DNA of 64,000 nt, from the NCBI RefSeq assembly GCF_040049275.1, contig NZ_JBDZDT010000010.1, positions 62,001 to 126,000 of the forward strand, read 5' to 3'. Positions within the stretch are counted from its first letter, which is position 1, and each line of letters begins with the position of its first letter. Made by a program: the position numbers and the translations under genes. Of the stretch, positions 16,393 to 25,256 are shown one piece after another. A model generated the notes under the pieces. It was not told the origin of the DNA, searched no databases, and was given only the letters and a program-made list of their open reading frames with translations. This DNA comes from Aquabacter sp040049275. GTDB lineage: Bacteria > Pseudomonadota > Alphaproteobacteria > Rhizobiales > Xanthobacteraceae.

Positions 16393-16500
16393 ACCACTAC
16401 GCCCCGTTGCAGGCCCATAGGCGCGATCGAGCGTGGGGCACGCCGGCGGACTGGTGCGGCCGAACTCCCCTTCCCAACATCGGAATCATAGGAGACCCGA

Positions 16501-17268
16501 ATGGCAGCGTCCAGTTTCGGCGCCGCGCTCGCCCGCGTGCTGCGCCACGAGGGCGGTTACTCGAACCACCCCGCCGACCCCGGCGGGCCGACCAACAAGG
16601 GAGTGATCCAGCGGGTCTATGATGCCCACAGGCAGGGGAGGGGGCTTCCCGCGCGCAGCGTGAAGCTGCTGGAGGAGGCTGAGCTCAGGGACATCTACCG
16701 CCGGCAGTATTGGGACGCGGTGTGGGGCGACGACCTGCCGCCGGGCATCGATTATGCGGTGTTCGATGCCGGCGTGAATTCCGGCCCGGCCCAGGCGGCG
16801 AAATGGCTCCAGCGCGCGCTCGGTGTCGCCGATGACGGGCAGATCGGCGCGGTCACGGTCGCGGCCGCGCTGGCGGCGACCGACAAGGCGGCGGTGGTGG
16901 ACGGCCTGTGCGACCGGCGCCTTGCCATGTTGAAGGGCCTGAAGACCTGGCCGGTGTTCGGCAGGGGATGGGCGGCGCGGGTCGCCGATGTCAGGCGCGA
17001 CGCGACGGCCATGGTGCGCGGCGAACCGGCCGCGGGCCGCGCGGCCGTCCCGTGGGCGGACGGCACGGCAAAGGCGTCGCCCGCCGATCTTGCGCTGAAG
17101 GAGGTGGCCAAGACCCCCGAGGCTCTTGCCGGCGGGCTTGCGGTCGCCGGCGCCCTTGCCAATGCTGCCGCCGTTTCCGGCCCGCTTCAATGGGCGTTGG
17201 CCGCCGCCGTGCTGCTGGCGGTGGGCATCGCCGCCTTCGTCTTCATCACGCGGCAGAGGGCGGCATGA
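16501..17268 (+). CDS. Endolysin, glycoside hydrolase family 108 (zliS type)
   Basis: 255 residues. The GH108 signature is present: FGAALARVLRHEGGYSNHPADPGGPTNKGV with the catalytic Glu17 in RHEGGY. A peptidoglycan-binding type 3 domain follows (RQYWDAVWGDDLPPGIDYAVFDAGVNSGPAQAAKWLQRALGV). The last 25 residues form a membrane helix (VLLAVGIAAFVFIT), so the enzyme probably needs no classical holin for export or stays anchored. It overlaps the next gene by ATGA. With the spanin candidates downstream this is the lysis module. Confidence 0.88.
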   Translation: MAASSFGAALARVLRHEGGYSNHPADPGGPTNKGVIQRVYDAHRQGRGLPARSVKLLEEAELRDIYRRQYWDAVWGDDLPPGIDYAVFDAGVNSGPAQAAKWLQRALGVADDGQIGAVTVAAALAATDKAAVVDGLCDRRLAMLKGLKTWPVFGRGWAARVADVRRDATAMVRGEPAAGRAAVPWADGTAKASPADLALKEVAKTPEALAGGLAVAGALANAAAVSGPLQWALAAAVLLAVGIAAFVFITRQRAA

Positions 17269-17585
17269 GCCTCACCGAAGCGCTGATCTACGGCCTGCCC
17301 TGGTGGGTGCAGGCCCTGGGAGTGGCGGCAGCCGCCATTCCCGCCTTGCTCTTCATCGCGCGGGTCATCGGCGCCGCCAATGCGCTGCGGCTCGGCGCCG
17401 CGGCGGGCGCCGTTCTCGCCGCGCTCGCTTATGGCCGACGCCAGCGCCAGCAAGGCTGGTCGGATCGTCAGGCACGGGAGGAACGGGATGCTCAGGATGC
17501 GATCCAGGTGGCGCAGGGTGCGCGCGCCGCTGCTGATGCTTCTTCTGGCGGGCTGCGCGACGACGACGGGTTCCGGCGGGACTGA
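17265..17585 (+). CDS. Inner-membrane lysis protein, i-spanin (Rz)-like
   Basis: 106 residues, coupled to the endolysin by ATGA overlap. Two hydrophobic stretches lie at about 12-33 (WWVQALGVAAAAIPALLFIA) and 40-54, followed by a charged helical part GRRQRQQGWSDRQAREERDAQDAIQ and an end LRDDDGFRRD that I associate with Rz-type spanins of alphaproteobacterial phages. It may combine holin-like and spanin-like parts. A second lipoprotein gene lies inside its 3-prime end in another frame, the classical Rz/Rz1 arrangement. Confidence 0.6.
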   Translation: MSLTEALIYGLPWWVQALGVAAAAIPALLFIARVIGAANALRLGAAAGAVLAALAYGRRQRQQGWSDRQAREERDAQDAIQVAQGARAAADASSGGLRDDDGFRRD

Positions 17586-17700
17586 CGTCTTCTGCGCCGC
17601 CGCCCGGCCGCTGCGCTGGTCGGCGGCCGACACGCCGGAGACCATCCGCCAGGCCAAGAGCCACAATGCAGTGGGCCGGGCCTTGTGCGGGTGGAACTGA
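17488..17700 (+). CDS. Outer-membrane lipoprotein, o-spanin (Rz1)-like, overlapping the Rz-like gene
   Basis: 70 residues starting MLRMRSRWRRVRAPLLMLLLAGC: a basic stretch, hydrophobic core and a lipobox LLAGC giving acylated Cys23. The short mature part ends ADTPETIRQAKSHNAVGRALCGWN; the segment DTxETIRQAKxHNAV recurs in phage Rz1-type proteins I know. The ATG at 17488 has an excellent GGGAGGAACGGG. The first 98 bases overlap the upstream gene in a different frame. Paired with it, this would fuse inner and outer membrane at the end of lysis. Confidence 0.65.
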   Translation: MLRMRSRWRRVRAPLLMLLLAGCATTTGSGGTDVFCAAARPLRWSAADTPETIRQAKSHNAVGRALCGWN

Positions 17701-17740
17701 ATGGCGGGGAAGGCGTTGTAAACATGCGGCTATTGCCGTC

Positions 17741-17839
17741 TTACCTTTCTCCCCCCGGGAGAAAGGGTGGCTGCCGAGCAGCCAAGGGTGAGGGGGAAGA
17801 ACCGCCTCAGACTCTGAGCGACCTGTCCCCCCTCACCCC
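17741..17839. repeat. CTCTCCCC-type dispersed palindromic repeat, copy 3 (diverged)
   Basis: Contains CTTTCTCCCCCCGGGAGAAAG and GGCTGCCGAGCAGCC hairpins, then GGGTGAGGGGG answered by CCCCCCTCACCCC. Same plan as 3131-3250 but more diverged. It lies between the lysis genes and the response regulator and may end lysis-module transcription. The rest of the 17701-17970 gap shows nothing else recognisable. Confidence 0.7.
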
Positions 17840-17970
17840 GCTTCTTCCGTCTCAGGATAAGAGGCGTCCGTTGCCGATCCCGGCTTTCATAATCGATTTC
17901 CGGCACGGGTGACGCTCGGCGCGTCTTCTGGCAATGTCCGGCTCGGTGAAGCGGAGCGGGGACGGCACAC

Positions 17971-18642
17971 GTGCGCCTTCTGGTCATTGAAGACGATCCG
18001 GACCTCAACCGGCAGCTTGTCGCTGCCTTGGGTGATGCGGGCTATGCCGTGGACAGCGCCTTCGATGGCGATGAGGGCCTCTATCTCGGCGATACCGAGC
18101 CTTATGACGCGGTGATTCTCGATATTGGCTTGCCCAAGCTGGACGGTATCTCGGTGCTGGAGAACTGGCGCCGCGCCAACCGCACCATGCCGGTGCTGAT
18201 TCTCACCGCGCGGGACCGCTGGAGCGACAAGGTCCAGGGCTTCGACGCCGGGGCCGACGATTATGTGGCCAAGCCCTTCCACATGGAGGAGGTACTGGCG
18301 CGCCTGCGCGCGCTGCTGCGCCGCGCCACCGGCCACGCCTCCAGCGAGCTGAATTGCGGGCCGGTGCGGCTCGACACCCGCTCGGGCCGTGTCTCGGTGA
18401 ACGGCGCGCCGGTCAAGCTGACCAGCCATGAATACCGCCTGCTGGCTTATCTCATGCACCATGCAGGGCGCGTGGTGTCGCGGGCGGAGCTGGTGGAGCA
18501 TCTGTACGATCAGGATTTCGACCGCGATTCCAACACCATCGAGGTGTTCGTGGGGCGCCTGCGCAAGAAGATCGAGTGCGACGTGATCCAGACGGTGCGC
18601 GGCCTCGGCTACCTCCTCGCGCCGCCCGAGGCGCAGCGATGA
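17971..18642 (+). CDS. PhoP-like response regulator (OmpR family)
   Basis: 223 residues from GTG. Receiver domain 1-115: MRLLVIEDDPDLN acidic pocket, phospho-acceptor Asp51 in AVILDIGLPKLDG, and the conserved Lys in GADDYVAKPF. The winged-helix DNA-binding domain follows from about 128 (VSVNGAPVKLTSHEYRLLAYLMHHAGRVVSRAELVEHLYDQDFDRDSNTIEVFVGRLRKK). Sequence style is close to PhoP. The kinase gene begins 160 bp downstream, with an inverted repeat (TCCCCCTCAAGGGGGGA) in the gap. Probably an envelope or cation-sensing regulator. Confidence 0.88.
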   Translation: MRLLVIEDDPDLNRQLVAALGDAGYAVDSAFDGDEGLYLGDTEPYDAVILDIGLPKLDGISVLENWRRANRTMPVLILTARDRWSDKVQGFDAGADDYVAKPFHMEEVLARLRALLRRATGHASSELNCGPVRLDTRSGRVSVNGAPVKLTSHEYRLLAYLMHHAGRVVSRAELVEHLYDQDFDRDSNTIEVFVGRLRKKIECDVIQTVRGLGYLLAPPEAQR

Positions 18643-18802
18643 CGGTGATGGCCGGCGGAATGCAGGCCGAGGAAGAGAGCCGGCCCCTCCGATTTTCCCC
18701 TCCCCCTCAAGGGGGGAGGGAGTGCGCGATGGGAGTCCCGCCTCGCCGGCGGGAGAGAGCGTTGCATCACATTCGATCCGCCCGTTTACAATCCGCCGGC
18801 CC

Positions 18803-20191
18803 ATGACCCCGCAGCCCGGAACCGGCTCGCTTGCCTTCCGTCTGTTCCTGTCGGCGGTGGTGGTCACCGCCGCCGTGCTGCTGGTGGTGGGCTTCGTCCT
18901 CTCCTCGCTCTACCGCTCCGGCACGGAGCGCGCCTTCGACCGGCGCCTCGACATCTATCTGAAGACCATCGTGGCGGAGGTGGCCGGCAACAGCCCCGGC
19001 CCGGAACTGCCCGCGCCGCAGGCTCTGGGCGAGCCGCTGTTCCTCTTCCCTTTGTCCGGCTGGTATTGGCAGGTCTCCCGCACCGATGGCGAGGCAAGGC
19101 GCACCCGCGCCTCCCGCTCGCTGGTGGACGCGGTGCTGCCCTTGCTGGAGCAGAGCGGCGCGGAGGACGGTGCCGGCGGGCTGCGGGAGGGCTATCTGCG
19201 GGGCCCGGAAGGCCAGCGCCTGCGGGTGGTGGAGCGCGCCCTCGACCTCGGACAAGACGGGCGCTTCGTCATCCTGGTGGCGGGCGATGCCACCGAGATC
19301 GACGGGGAAATTGCCAGCTTCAACCTGGCGCTGGTGGGCACCTTCGCCATCCTCGGCCTCGCCTTCCTGCTCACGGTCATGTTCCAGATCCGCTTCGGGC
19401 TGAAGCCGCTGAAGCGCATCTCCGAGGCCCTTGCCGCGGTGCGTTCGGGCAAGGCGGAACGGCTGGAGGGCGACTATCCCGAGGAGGTCGGCCCGCTGGT
19501 GCGCGAGGTGAACGCGCTCATCGACGCCAACCGCGAGATCGTCGAGCGCTCCCGCATGCATGTGGGCAACCTCGCCCATGCGCTGAAGACCCCGCTCTCC
19601 GTGCTGCTCAACGAGGCCGGCACCCGGGACGATCCTTTGGCGCAACGGGTGCGCGACCAGGCGGGCGTGATGCGCGGGCAGGTGGCGCACCATCTGGAGC
19701 GGGCGCGCATGGCCGCCCGCGTCTCCGTGCCCGCGACCGTGTGCGAGGTGCGGCCCATCCTCGTCGCCATGGCGCGCACCATGGAGAAGATCCACCGCGC
19801 CAAGGACCTCGCCATCGACATTCGCGGCGCGGAGGACGTGCGCTTCCGGGGCGAGCGGCAGGATATCGAGGAGATGGTGGGCAACCTCGTGGACAATGCC
19901 TGCAAATGGGCCCACGGGCGGGTGGAGGTGGAAATATATTCCGAGCCGCCACGGCAGGCGTTCGACCGCAGCTTCCTGCACCTGATCATCGCCGATGACG
20001 GGCCGGGGCTGGCGCCGGCGAGGCGGGCGGAGGTGGGCCGGCGGGGCCGCAGGCTCGATGAATCCAAGCCTGGATCGGGGCTTGGCCTCTCCATCGTGCA
20101 GGAGCTGGCCTCGCTTTATGGCGGCCGGCTGGAGCTTGGCACCGCCTCCATTGGCGGCCTCAGGGTGGAACTGGTGCTCCCGGCGGCGTGA
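18803..20191 (+). CDS. PhoQ-like sensor histidine kinase
   Basis: 462 residues. Membrane helices at about 11-34 and 175-195 flank a periplasmic domain of about 140 residues. A HAMP segment follows, then the dimerisation box GNLAHALKTPLSVLLNEAG with phospho-acceptor His259, and the ATP-binding boxes NLVDNACKWAHGRV, DDGPGLAPA and GSGLGLSIVQELASLYGG. The short HALKTPL box and the wording around it match PhoQ-type kinases. ATG at 18803 was preferred to the upstream in-frame start, which reads through hairpin DNA. Pairs with the regulator upstream. Confidence 0.87.
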   Translation: MTPQPGTGSLAFRLFLSAVVVTAAVLLVVGFVLSSLYRSGTERAFDRRLDIYLKTIVAEVAGNSPGPELPAPQALGEPLFLFPLSGWYWQVSRTDGEARRTRASRSLVDAVLPLLEQSGAEDGAGGLREGYLRGPEGQRLRVVERALDLGQDGRFVILVAGDATEIDGEIASFNLALVGTFAILGLAFLLTVMFQIRFGLKPLKRISEALAAVRSGKAERLEGDYPEEVGPLVREVNALIDANREIVERSRMHVGNLAHALKTPLSVLLNEAGTRDDPLAQRVRDQAGVMRGQVAHHLERARMAARVSVPATVCEVRPILVAMARTMEKIHRAKDLAIDIRGAEDVRFRGERQDIEEMVGNLVDNACKWAHGRVEVEIYSEPPRQAFDRSFLHLIIADDGPGLAPARRAEVGRRGRRLDESKPGSGLGLSIVQELASLYGGRLELGTASIGGLRVELVLPAA

Positions 20192-20302
20192 TGACGCCCC
20201 ATCTGCCCCTTGCGCCAGCCGCCCTTTCGCCCCAATCCTCCCTTTCTGGTCCGGCTCTATGGAAGGAGCGGGAGCGCGGCGGCGCTCTCGGGGACGGGGG
20301 CG

Positions 20303-20752
20303 ATGATTGCGGCTAGGGTGCTTGTCGTTGCTTTGGCGTCCGCCACGCTCTGCGGTTGCGTGACCGATGGCGGCCAGCCGGGCGCCAGCATGGTGAGCGC
20401 GCTCACCGGAACGGGCGGGGCACCGGACCCCCGCGCGCCGGCGCCTGTGGCGGCCGGCGGCATGCTGAACAATGCCATTGGCGGCAGCCTCGACGAGGCG
20501 GATCGCCAGCGGGCCACCAATGCCGAGGTGGCGGCGCTGGAGGATGGCGGGCCGGGAACCCCGGTGGGCTGGCGCGGCGAGAACGGCATCCACGGCACTG
20601 TGATTGCCGGCCCGGCCTATCAGCGCCCGGGCTATGTGCGCTGCCGCGATTTCTCCCACACCATCTTCATCCAGAACAAGCCGCAGCTCGCCCGCGGCGC
20701 CGCCTGCCGGTCCGATACGGGCACGTGGACGGTGGTGACGACGGGGGTGTGA
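20303..20752 (+). CDS. Surface lipoprotein, 17 kDa surface antigen-like
   Basis: 149 residues. Signal sequence with lipobox LCGC near residue 17, so a lipid-anchored outer membrane or periplasmic protein. The segment GGMLNNAIGGSLDEADRQRATNAEVAALEDG followed by GTPVGWR and the C-terminal YVRCRDFSHTIFIQNKPQLARGAACRSDTGTWTVV match alphaproteobacterial surface antigen family proteins that I recall (17 kDa antigen/RT0821 type). It follows the kinase gene by 111 bp and may be transcribed with it. Function unknown beyond envelope structure. Confidence 0.65.
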   Translation: MIAARVLVVALASATLCGCVTDGGQPGASMVSALTGTGGAPDPRAPAPVAAGGMLNNAIGGSLDEADRQRATNAEVAALEDGGPGTPVGWRGENGIHGTVIAGPAYQRPGYVRCRDFSHTIFIQNKPQLARGAACRSDTGTWTVVTTGV

Positions 20753-20763
20753 GGTCGGGGGCT

Positions 20764-20961
20764 TTGTCCTGGACAAGCGAAGCCGCAGGCTGAGCGCAGA
20801 TCCGGGACCCAGCGCAAGACCCCGGCGAAGCCGTCACCCCGCGACCAGCGTCCTTGCACCATCGCCGCGCGGTGGCGCTGGCGGGTTGAAGCGCCTTCCG
20901 CGGCGCTTTGCGCTAGGTCCCGGATCTACGCTCAAGCTTCGCTTTCGCTCGTCCAGGACAA
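20764..20961. repeat. 200-bp palindromic element, copy 2
   Basis: Begins TTGTCCTGGACAAGCG and ends CGTCCAGGACAA, with the inner arms GCAGATCCGGGACCCAGCGC and GCGCTAGGTCCCGGATCTACGC. By its interior (GCGACCAGCG ... GGGTTGAAGCGCCTTC) it is inverted relative to copy 1. It sits 11 bp after the lipoprotein stop and 6 bp from the stop of the convergent DUF937 gene, exactly in a bidirectional terminator position. Confidence 0.85.
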
Positions 20962-20967
20962 GGCCGG

Positions 20968-21351
20968 TCACCCCTGCGGCATCTCCACCACTCCGTTGGG
21001 GCTCAGCTTGTCCACCAGCACGGGCAGATACTGCGCGATCAGGCCGGGCAGCATGGCCGCAGGCACGCCCAGGGCCGAGGCGAGGTCGCCCATGGTCATG
21101 GGGTCGATCACCTCCATGATCTGCTCGGACGTGACGGGAAGATTCGCTTCCGCGCCCAGCCAGGACTCCACCTCCGCCCCGAAGCCACCCTCCCGGAAAC
21201 GGTCGAGGAGGCCGTCGACATTGCCATAGGGGCTCACCGCCAGCGCCGCAGAAAGGCGCGCGGGAAGCTGGCTGGCGAGCGCGGAGGTGAGAAAACCGGA
21301 AAAGGCGCCGCCCTTTCCCATGGCGGTGCCCAGATGATCGAACAGGCCCAT
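20968..21351 (-). CDS. DUF937 (YidB-like) family protein
   Basis: 127 residues. It starts MGLFDHLGTAMGKGGA and has the YidB-type plan: a Gly/Phe-rich N-terminus, GNVDGLLDRFREGGFGAEVESWLGAEANLPVTSEQIMEVID, and DLASALGVPAAMLPGLIAQYLPVLVDKLSPNG at the end. The repeated G.(L/M)..L..QLP.(L/V)VD.(L/M)(S/T)PNG wording is typical. Cytoplasmic, biochemical role not established. Transcribed away from ccmI, with which it shares a 200-bp upstream gap. Confidence 0.85.
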   Translation of the reverse strand: MGLFDHLGTAMGKGGAFSGFLTSALASQLPARLSAALAVSPYGNVDGLLDRFREGGFGAEVESWLGAEANLPVTSEQIMEVIDPMTMGDLASALGVPAAMLPGLIAQYLPVLVDKLSPNGVVEMPQG

Positions 21352-21551
21352 TGTGTCCCTCTCGTGCCGAAGCCGGGGCCACGTCTTGGAAGGCGGCAGA
21401 TGTGCGGCCTTCCAGGACGTGGCCCCCTTGCGTCAGCTCCTTTATACCAAATCGCGTCCAGATCACGCCTTTGCGAGGCGGGCGCGTCACGCCGTCCCGC
21501 GACCGAAAGCATCCTTTGCTTTGCCGGCGTCCTCCGGTAACGGCATGTGCC

Positions 21552-22694
21552 ATGGTCTCTGCTCCGCTCTTTGCGGCCTTTGCGCTCATGACCGCCTTGG
21601 CGGTGATGGCCGTGCTGTGGCCGCTCAGCCGGCGGCGCACCGAGCGCGCGGCCCGCGAGGCGGACCTCGCCGTTTATCGCGATCAATTGGCTGAACTTGA
21701 CCGCGACCAGGCCGCCGGCCGCCTGCCCCCCGAGCAGGTGGAAGCGGCGCGGGTGGAGGTGGCCCGGCGCATGCTGGCGGCAGCCGACACCGCCCCTGAG
21801 GCCGTCTCCAGCGCGGGCAACCGGCGCCGCATGGCGGCGGTGGCGGCGCTGGTGGTCATTCCCGTCATCGGCGCGGGGCTTTACCTCAAGCTCGGCTCTC
21901 CGGATCTGCCCGGCCTTCCGCTCGCCCAGCGGCTGGCGGCCCCGCCGGACGGCACGGATATCGCGATCCTGGTGCGGCGGGTGGAGGACCATCTCGCCGC
22001 CAATCCCAATGACGGCAGGGGATATGAGATCCTCGCGCCGGTCTATCTCAAGCTCGGCCGCGCGGACGATGCGGTGCGGGCCTATGCCCAGGCCATCCGG
22101 CTGCTGGGCTCCTCCGCCGAGCTTCAGGCGGCGCTGGGCGAGGCCATGGTGGTGCGCAGCGAAGGCATGGTGACGCAGGACGCCGTCGGCGCCTTCACCG
22201 CGGCGGTGGCGCTGGACCCGAAAATGCCCAAGGCGCGCTTTTTCCTGGGCCTTGCCGCCGAGCAGGACGGCCGGCGCCAAGATGCCGCCGCCATTTGGGG
22301 CCAGATGGCGCAGGACGCGCCGCCCAATGCGCCCTGGCTCGGCATGGTGCGCGCGGCCCTGGCGCGGATCGGCGCGCCCGCCGCTCCTTCGGCCGCTGCC
22401 CCTGCGCCCACGGCGCCCGGGCCGAGCGCGCAGGACGTGGCGGCTGCGGCCTCGATGACGAATGATCAGCGCTCCGCCATGATCCAGGGCATGGTGGACC
22501 GCCTTCAGGAGCGGCTGAATGCCGACCCTAGGGATTTGGACGGCTGGCTGCGCCTCGCGCGGGCCTGGCGCGTGATGGGCAATGAGGACAAGGTGCGCGC
22601 GGCGCTTTCTTCGGCGCGCGCGGCCTTTCCGGGAGATGAGGCGGCCGCGGCGCGCATCAACGCGACGGCGAAGGAACTCGGGGTCGGGGGATGA
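21552..22694 (+). CDS. ccmI: Cytochrome c maturation protein CcmI (CycH)
   Basis: 380 residues. Membrane helix 1 at about 5-24, a cytoplasmic coiled segment containing YRDQLAELDRDQAAGRLPPEQVEAARVEVARRML, the standard CcmI mark, helix 2 at about 95-111, then a periplasmic TPR-type domain. CcmI delivers apocytochrome c to the haem ligation complex (CcmF/CcmH). A longer frame to 21351 is open, but the ATG at 21552 starts right before the first helix. First gene of ccmIEFH; 22 bp before ccmE. Confidence 0.92.
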   Translation: MVSAPLFAAFALMTALAVMAVLWPLSRRRTERAAREADLAVYRDQLAELDRDQAAGRLPPEQVEAARVEVARRMLAAADTAPEAVSSAGNRRRMAAVAALVVIPVIGAGLYLKLGSPDLPGLPLAQRLAAPPDGTDIAILVRRVEDHLAANPNDGRGYEILAPVYLKLGRADDAVRAYAQAIRLLGSSAELQAALGEAMVVRSEGMVTQDAVGAFTAAVALDPKMPKARFFLGLAAEQDGRRQDAAAIWGQMAQDAPPNAPWLGMVRAALARIGAPAAPSAAAPAPTAPGPSAQDVAAAASMTNDQRSAMIQGMVDRLQERLNADPRDLDGWLRLARAWRVMGNEDKVRAALSSARAAFPGDEAAAARINATAKELGVGG

Positions 22695-22716
22695 GCGTGA
22701 GAAAGGCTTCAGGGAC

Positions 22717-23202
22717 GTGACGCGAAAAGGCCGCCGCCTGGTGCTGATCGGCGCTGCGCTCGGCGTGCTCGGGCTCGCCGCCGGTTTGATCCTCACCGCC
22801 CTCAACGACACCATCGTCTTCTTCCGCACCCCCACTGAGGTGGCGCAGCGGCAGGTCGCGCCCGGCGAGCGGCTGCGCCTCGGCGGCCTCGTGGAGGCCG
22901 GCAGCCTTGTGAAGCAGGGCACCAGCGTGAAGTTCGTGGTGACGGACGGGAATGCCCAGGTGACCGTCGCCTATGCCGGCCTGCTGCCGGACCTGTTCCG
23001 GGAAGGGCAGGGCGTGGTGGCCGAAGGCATGCTGAAGCCGGACGGCACCTTCACTGCCGACACCGTGCTCGCCAAGCACGACGAGCGCTACATGCCCCGC
23101 GAGGTGGCCGACACGCTGAAGAAGTCCGGCCACTGGATGGAAGACGCCCAGAAGAAAGCCGCGAGCGATGCCGGCAAGCCCGGCGGAGCGCTGACCCAAT
23201 GA
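22717..23202 (+). CDS. ccmE: Haem chaperone CcmE (CycJ)
   Basis: 161 residues from GTG. N-terminal signal anchor (about 8-29), OB-fold core with RLRLGGLVEAGSLVKQG and VVTDGNAQVTVAYAGLLPDLFREGQGVVAEG, and the haem-binding segment VLAKHDERYMP with His121, which forms the covalent bond to haem, and Tyr125. ATGs just upstream are in other frames, so GTG is the only good start. It carries haem from CcmC to CcmF at the periplasmic face. Confidence 0.93.
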   Translation: MTRKGRRLVLIGAALGVLGLAAGLILTALNDTIVFFRTPTEVAQRQVAPGERLRLGGLVEAGSLVKQGTSVKFVVTDGNAQVTVAYAGLLPDLFREGQGVVAEGMLKPDGTFTADTVLAKHDERYMPREVADTLKKSGHWMEDAQKKAASDAGKPGGALTQ

Positions 23203-23265
23203 TGGATGTGTCCGTCCACCCCAAGCGGGAGAGGGGACGAAGCTTGCGGCCCGGAGTGGTACCGA

Positions 23266-25251
23266 ATGATCGCTGAGCTCGGGCAATACGCCCTCATTCT
23301 CGCACTCGCCTTGGCGGTGATGCAGACCGTGCTGCCCGCCTGGGGCGCGCGGAAGGGCGATGCCGCGCTCATGGGCGTCGCGGTGCCCGTGGCGCTCGTG
23401 CTGTTCCTGTTCGTCAGCTTTTCGTTCGCGGCCCTGGTGACGCTCTATCTCACCTCTGACTTCTCGGTGGTGAACGTGGTGGACAATTCCCACTCGCGCA
23501 TGCCCATCATCTACAAGATCACCTCCACCTGGGGGAACCATGAGGGCTCCATGCTCCTGTGGGTGCTGGTGCTGGCCGTGTTCGGCGCGCTGGTGGCGAT
23601 CTTCGGCGGCAATCTGCCGGACCGGCTGAAGGCGAACGTGCTGGCCGTGCAGGGCTCCATCGCCACCGCCTTCCTCCTCTTCATACTCTTCACCTCCAAC
23701 CCCTTCGCGCGCCTCGCTCCGGCGCCCGCCGAGGGCGCGGACCTGAACCCGGTGCTCCAGGATCCTGGCCTCGCCATCCACCCGCCGCTGCTCTATCTGG
23801 GCTATGTGGGCCTCTCCATCGCCTTCGCCTTCGCCATGGCGGCGCTGATGGAAGGGCGGATCGATGCCGCCTGGGCGCGCTGGGTGCGCCCCTGGACCCT
23901 GGCGGCCTGGATCTTCCTGACGCTGGGCATCGCAATGGGCTCCTACTGGGCCTATTACGAATTGGGCTGGGGCGGCTGGTGGTTCTGGGACCCGGTGGAG
24001 AACGCCTCCCTCATGCCCTGGCTCGCGGCCACCGCGCTGCTGCATTCCGCCGTGGTGATGGAGAAGCGCGACGCGCTGAAGGTCTGGACCATCCTTCTCG
24101 CCATCCTCGCCTTCTCGCTCTCGCTCATCGGCACCTTCCTGGTGCGCTCCGGCGTGCTCACCTCGGTGCACGCCTTCGCCACCGATCCGACGCGCGGCGT
24201 CTTCATCCTCGCCATCCTCGCTTTCTTCATCGGCGGCGGGCTCTGCCTGTTCGCCCTGCGTGCGGGGGACCTGCGCCAGGGCGGGCTGTTCGCGCCCATC
24301 TCGCGCGAGGGCGCGCTGGTGCTGAACAACCTGTTCCTCACGGCGGCCTGCGCCTCCGTGTTCGTGGGCACGCTCTATCCGCTGGCGCTCGAAGCGCTGA
24401 CCGGCGACAAGATCACGGTGGGCCCGCCCTTCTTCAATCTCACCTTCGGCGGCCTGATGCTGCCGCTCGTCCTCGCGGTGCCGTTCGGTCCGCTGCTCGC
24501 CTGGAAGCGCGGCGACCTCATGGGCGTTGCCCAGCGCCTCGTGCTGGCCGCCGGCTTCGCCGTGGTAGCGGCGGTGGTGACGGCGGCGGCGGAGGATCGC
24601 GGGCCGGTGCTCGCGCCGGTCTTCATCGGCATCGCCGTGTTCGTGATGGCGGGCGCCATCACCGACATCGCCGAGCGCGGCGCCATCGGTCGGGTGCCGG
24701 CCAAGGTCTCGCTGGCGCGCATTGCCGGCCTGCCGCGCTCCACCTTCGGCACGGCGCTGGCCCATTTCGGCGTGGGCGTCTGCCTCATCGGCATTGTCTG
24801 CGAGAGCGCCTGGAGCCTGGAGAAGATCGCCTCCATGAAGGTGGGCGATACCGTCACTATCGGCGAGCGGAACCTGACCCTGTCGCGCCTGGAGAACCGC
24901 ACCGGCCCCAATTTCAACGCCCGGGTGGCGGTGTTCGATATTCGCGAAGGCGGTGTCTCCGACGGCACGGTGGAGGCGGCCAAGCGCCTCTTCACGGCGC
25001 GCCAGTCCGCCACCACGGAATCCGGCATCCGCACCTTCGGCTTCAGCCAGCTCTACGTGGCGGTGGGCGACGAGACGCCGGACGGGCACATCAATGTGCG
25101 GGCCACCTGGAAGCCGCTCGTGACCCTCATCTGGCTCGGCGCGGTGGTGATGGCGCTGGGCGGCCTCCTCTCGCTGGCCGACCGCCGGCTGCGCGTCGGC
25201 GCCCCCAAGCCCGCCCGCCGCCGGGCGCCCTCGGCCGTGCCGGCGGAGTGA
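23266..25251 (+). CDS. ccmF: Haem ligase CcmF (CycK)
   Basis: 661 residues with many membrane helices. The WWD haem-handling motif is plain: LGWGGWWFWDPVENASLMPWL. Conserved histidine surroundings such as ITSTWGNHEGSMLLW, DPGLAIHPPLLYLGYVG and TALLHSAVVMEKRDALKVWT are all present. It attaches haem to apocytochrome c together with CcmH and CcmI. ATG at 23266 begins MIAELGQYAL, the usual start; the longer open frame reads through repeat-like DNA. Five bases separate it from ccmH. Confidence 0.95.
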   Translation: MIAELGQYALILALALAVMQTVLPAWGARKGDAALMGVAVPVALVLFLFVSFSFAALVTLYLTSDFSVVNVVDNSHSRMPIIYKITSTWGNHEGSMLLWVLVLAVFGALVAIFGGNLPDRLKANVLAVQGSIATAFLLFILFTSNPFARLAPAPAEGADLNPVLQDPGLAIHPPLLYLGYVGLSIAFAFAMAALMEGRIDAAWARWVRPWTLAAWIFLTLGIAMGSYWAYYELGWGGWWFWDPVENASLMPWLAATALLHSAVVMEKRDALKVWTILLAILAFSLSLIGTFLVRSGVLTSVHAFATDPTRGVFILAILAFFIGGGLCLFALRAGDLRQGGLFAPISREGALVLNNLFLTAACASVFVGTLYPLALEALTGDKITVGPPFFNLTFGGLMLPLVLAVPFGPLLAWKRGDLMGVAQRLVLAAGFAVVAAVVTAAAEDRGPVLAPVFIGIAVFVMAGAITDIAERGAIGRVPAKVSLARIAGLPRSTFGTALAHFGVGVCLIGIVCESAWSLEKIASMKVGDTVTIGERNLTLSRLENRTGPNFNARVAVFDIREGGVSDGTVEAAKRLFTARQSATTESGIRTFGFSQLYVAVGDETPDGHINVRATWKPLVTLIWLGAVVMALGGLLSLADRRLRVGAPKPARRRAPSAVPAE

Positions 25252-25256
25252 GGGCC

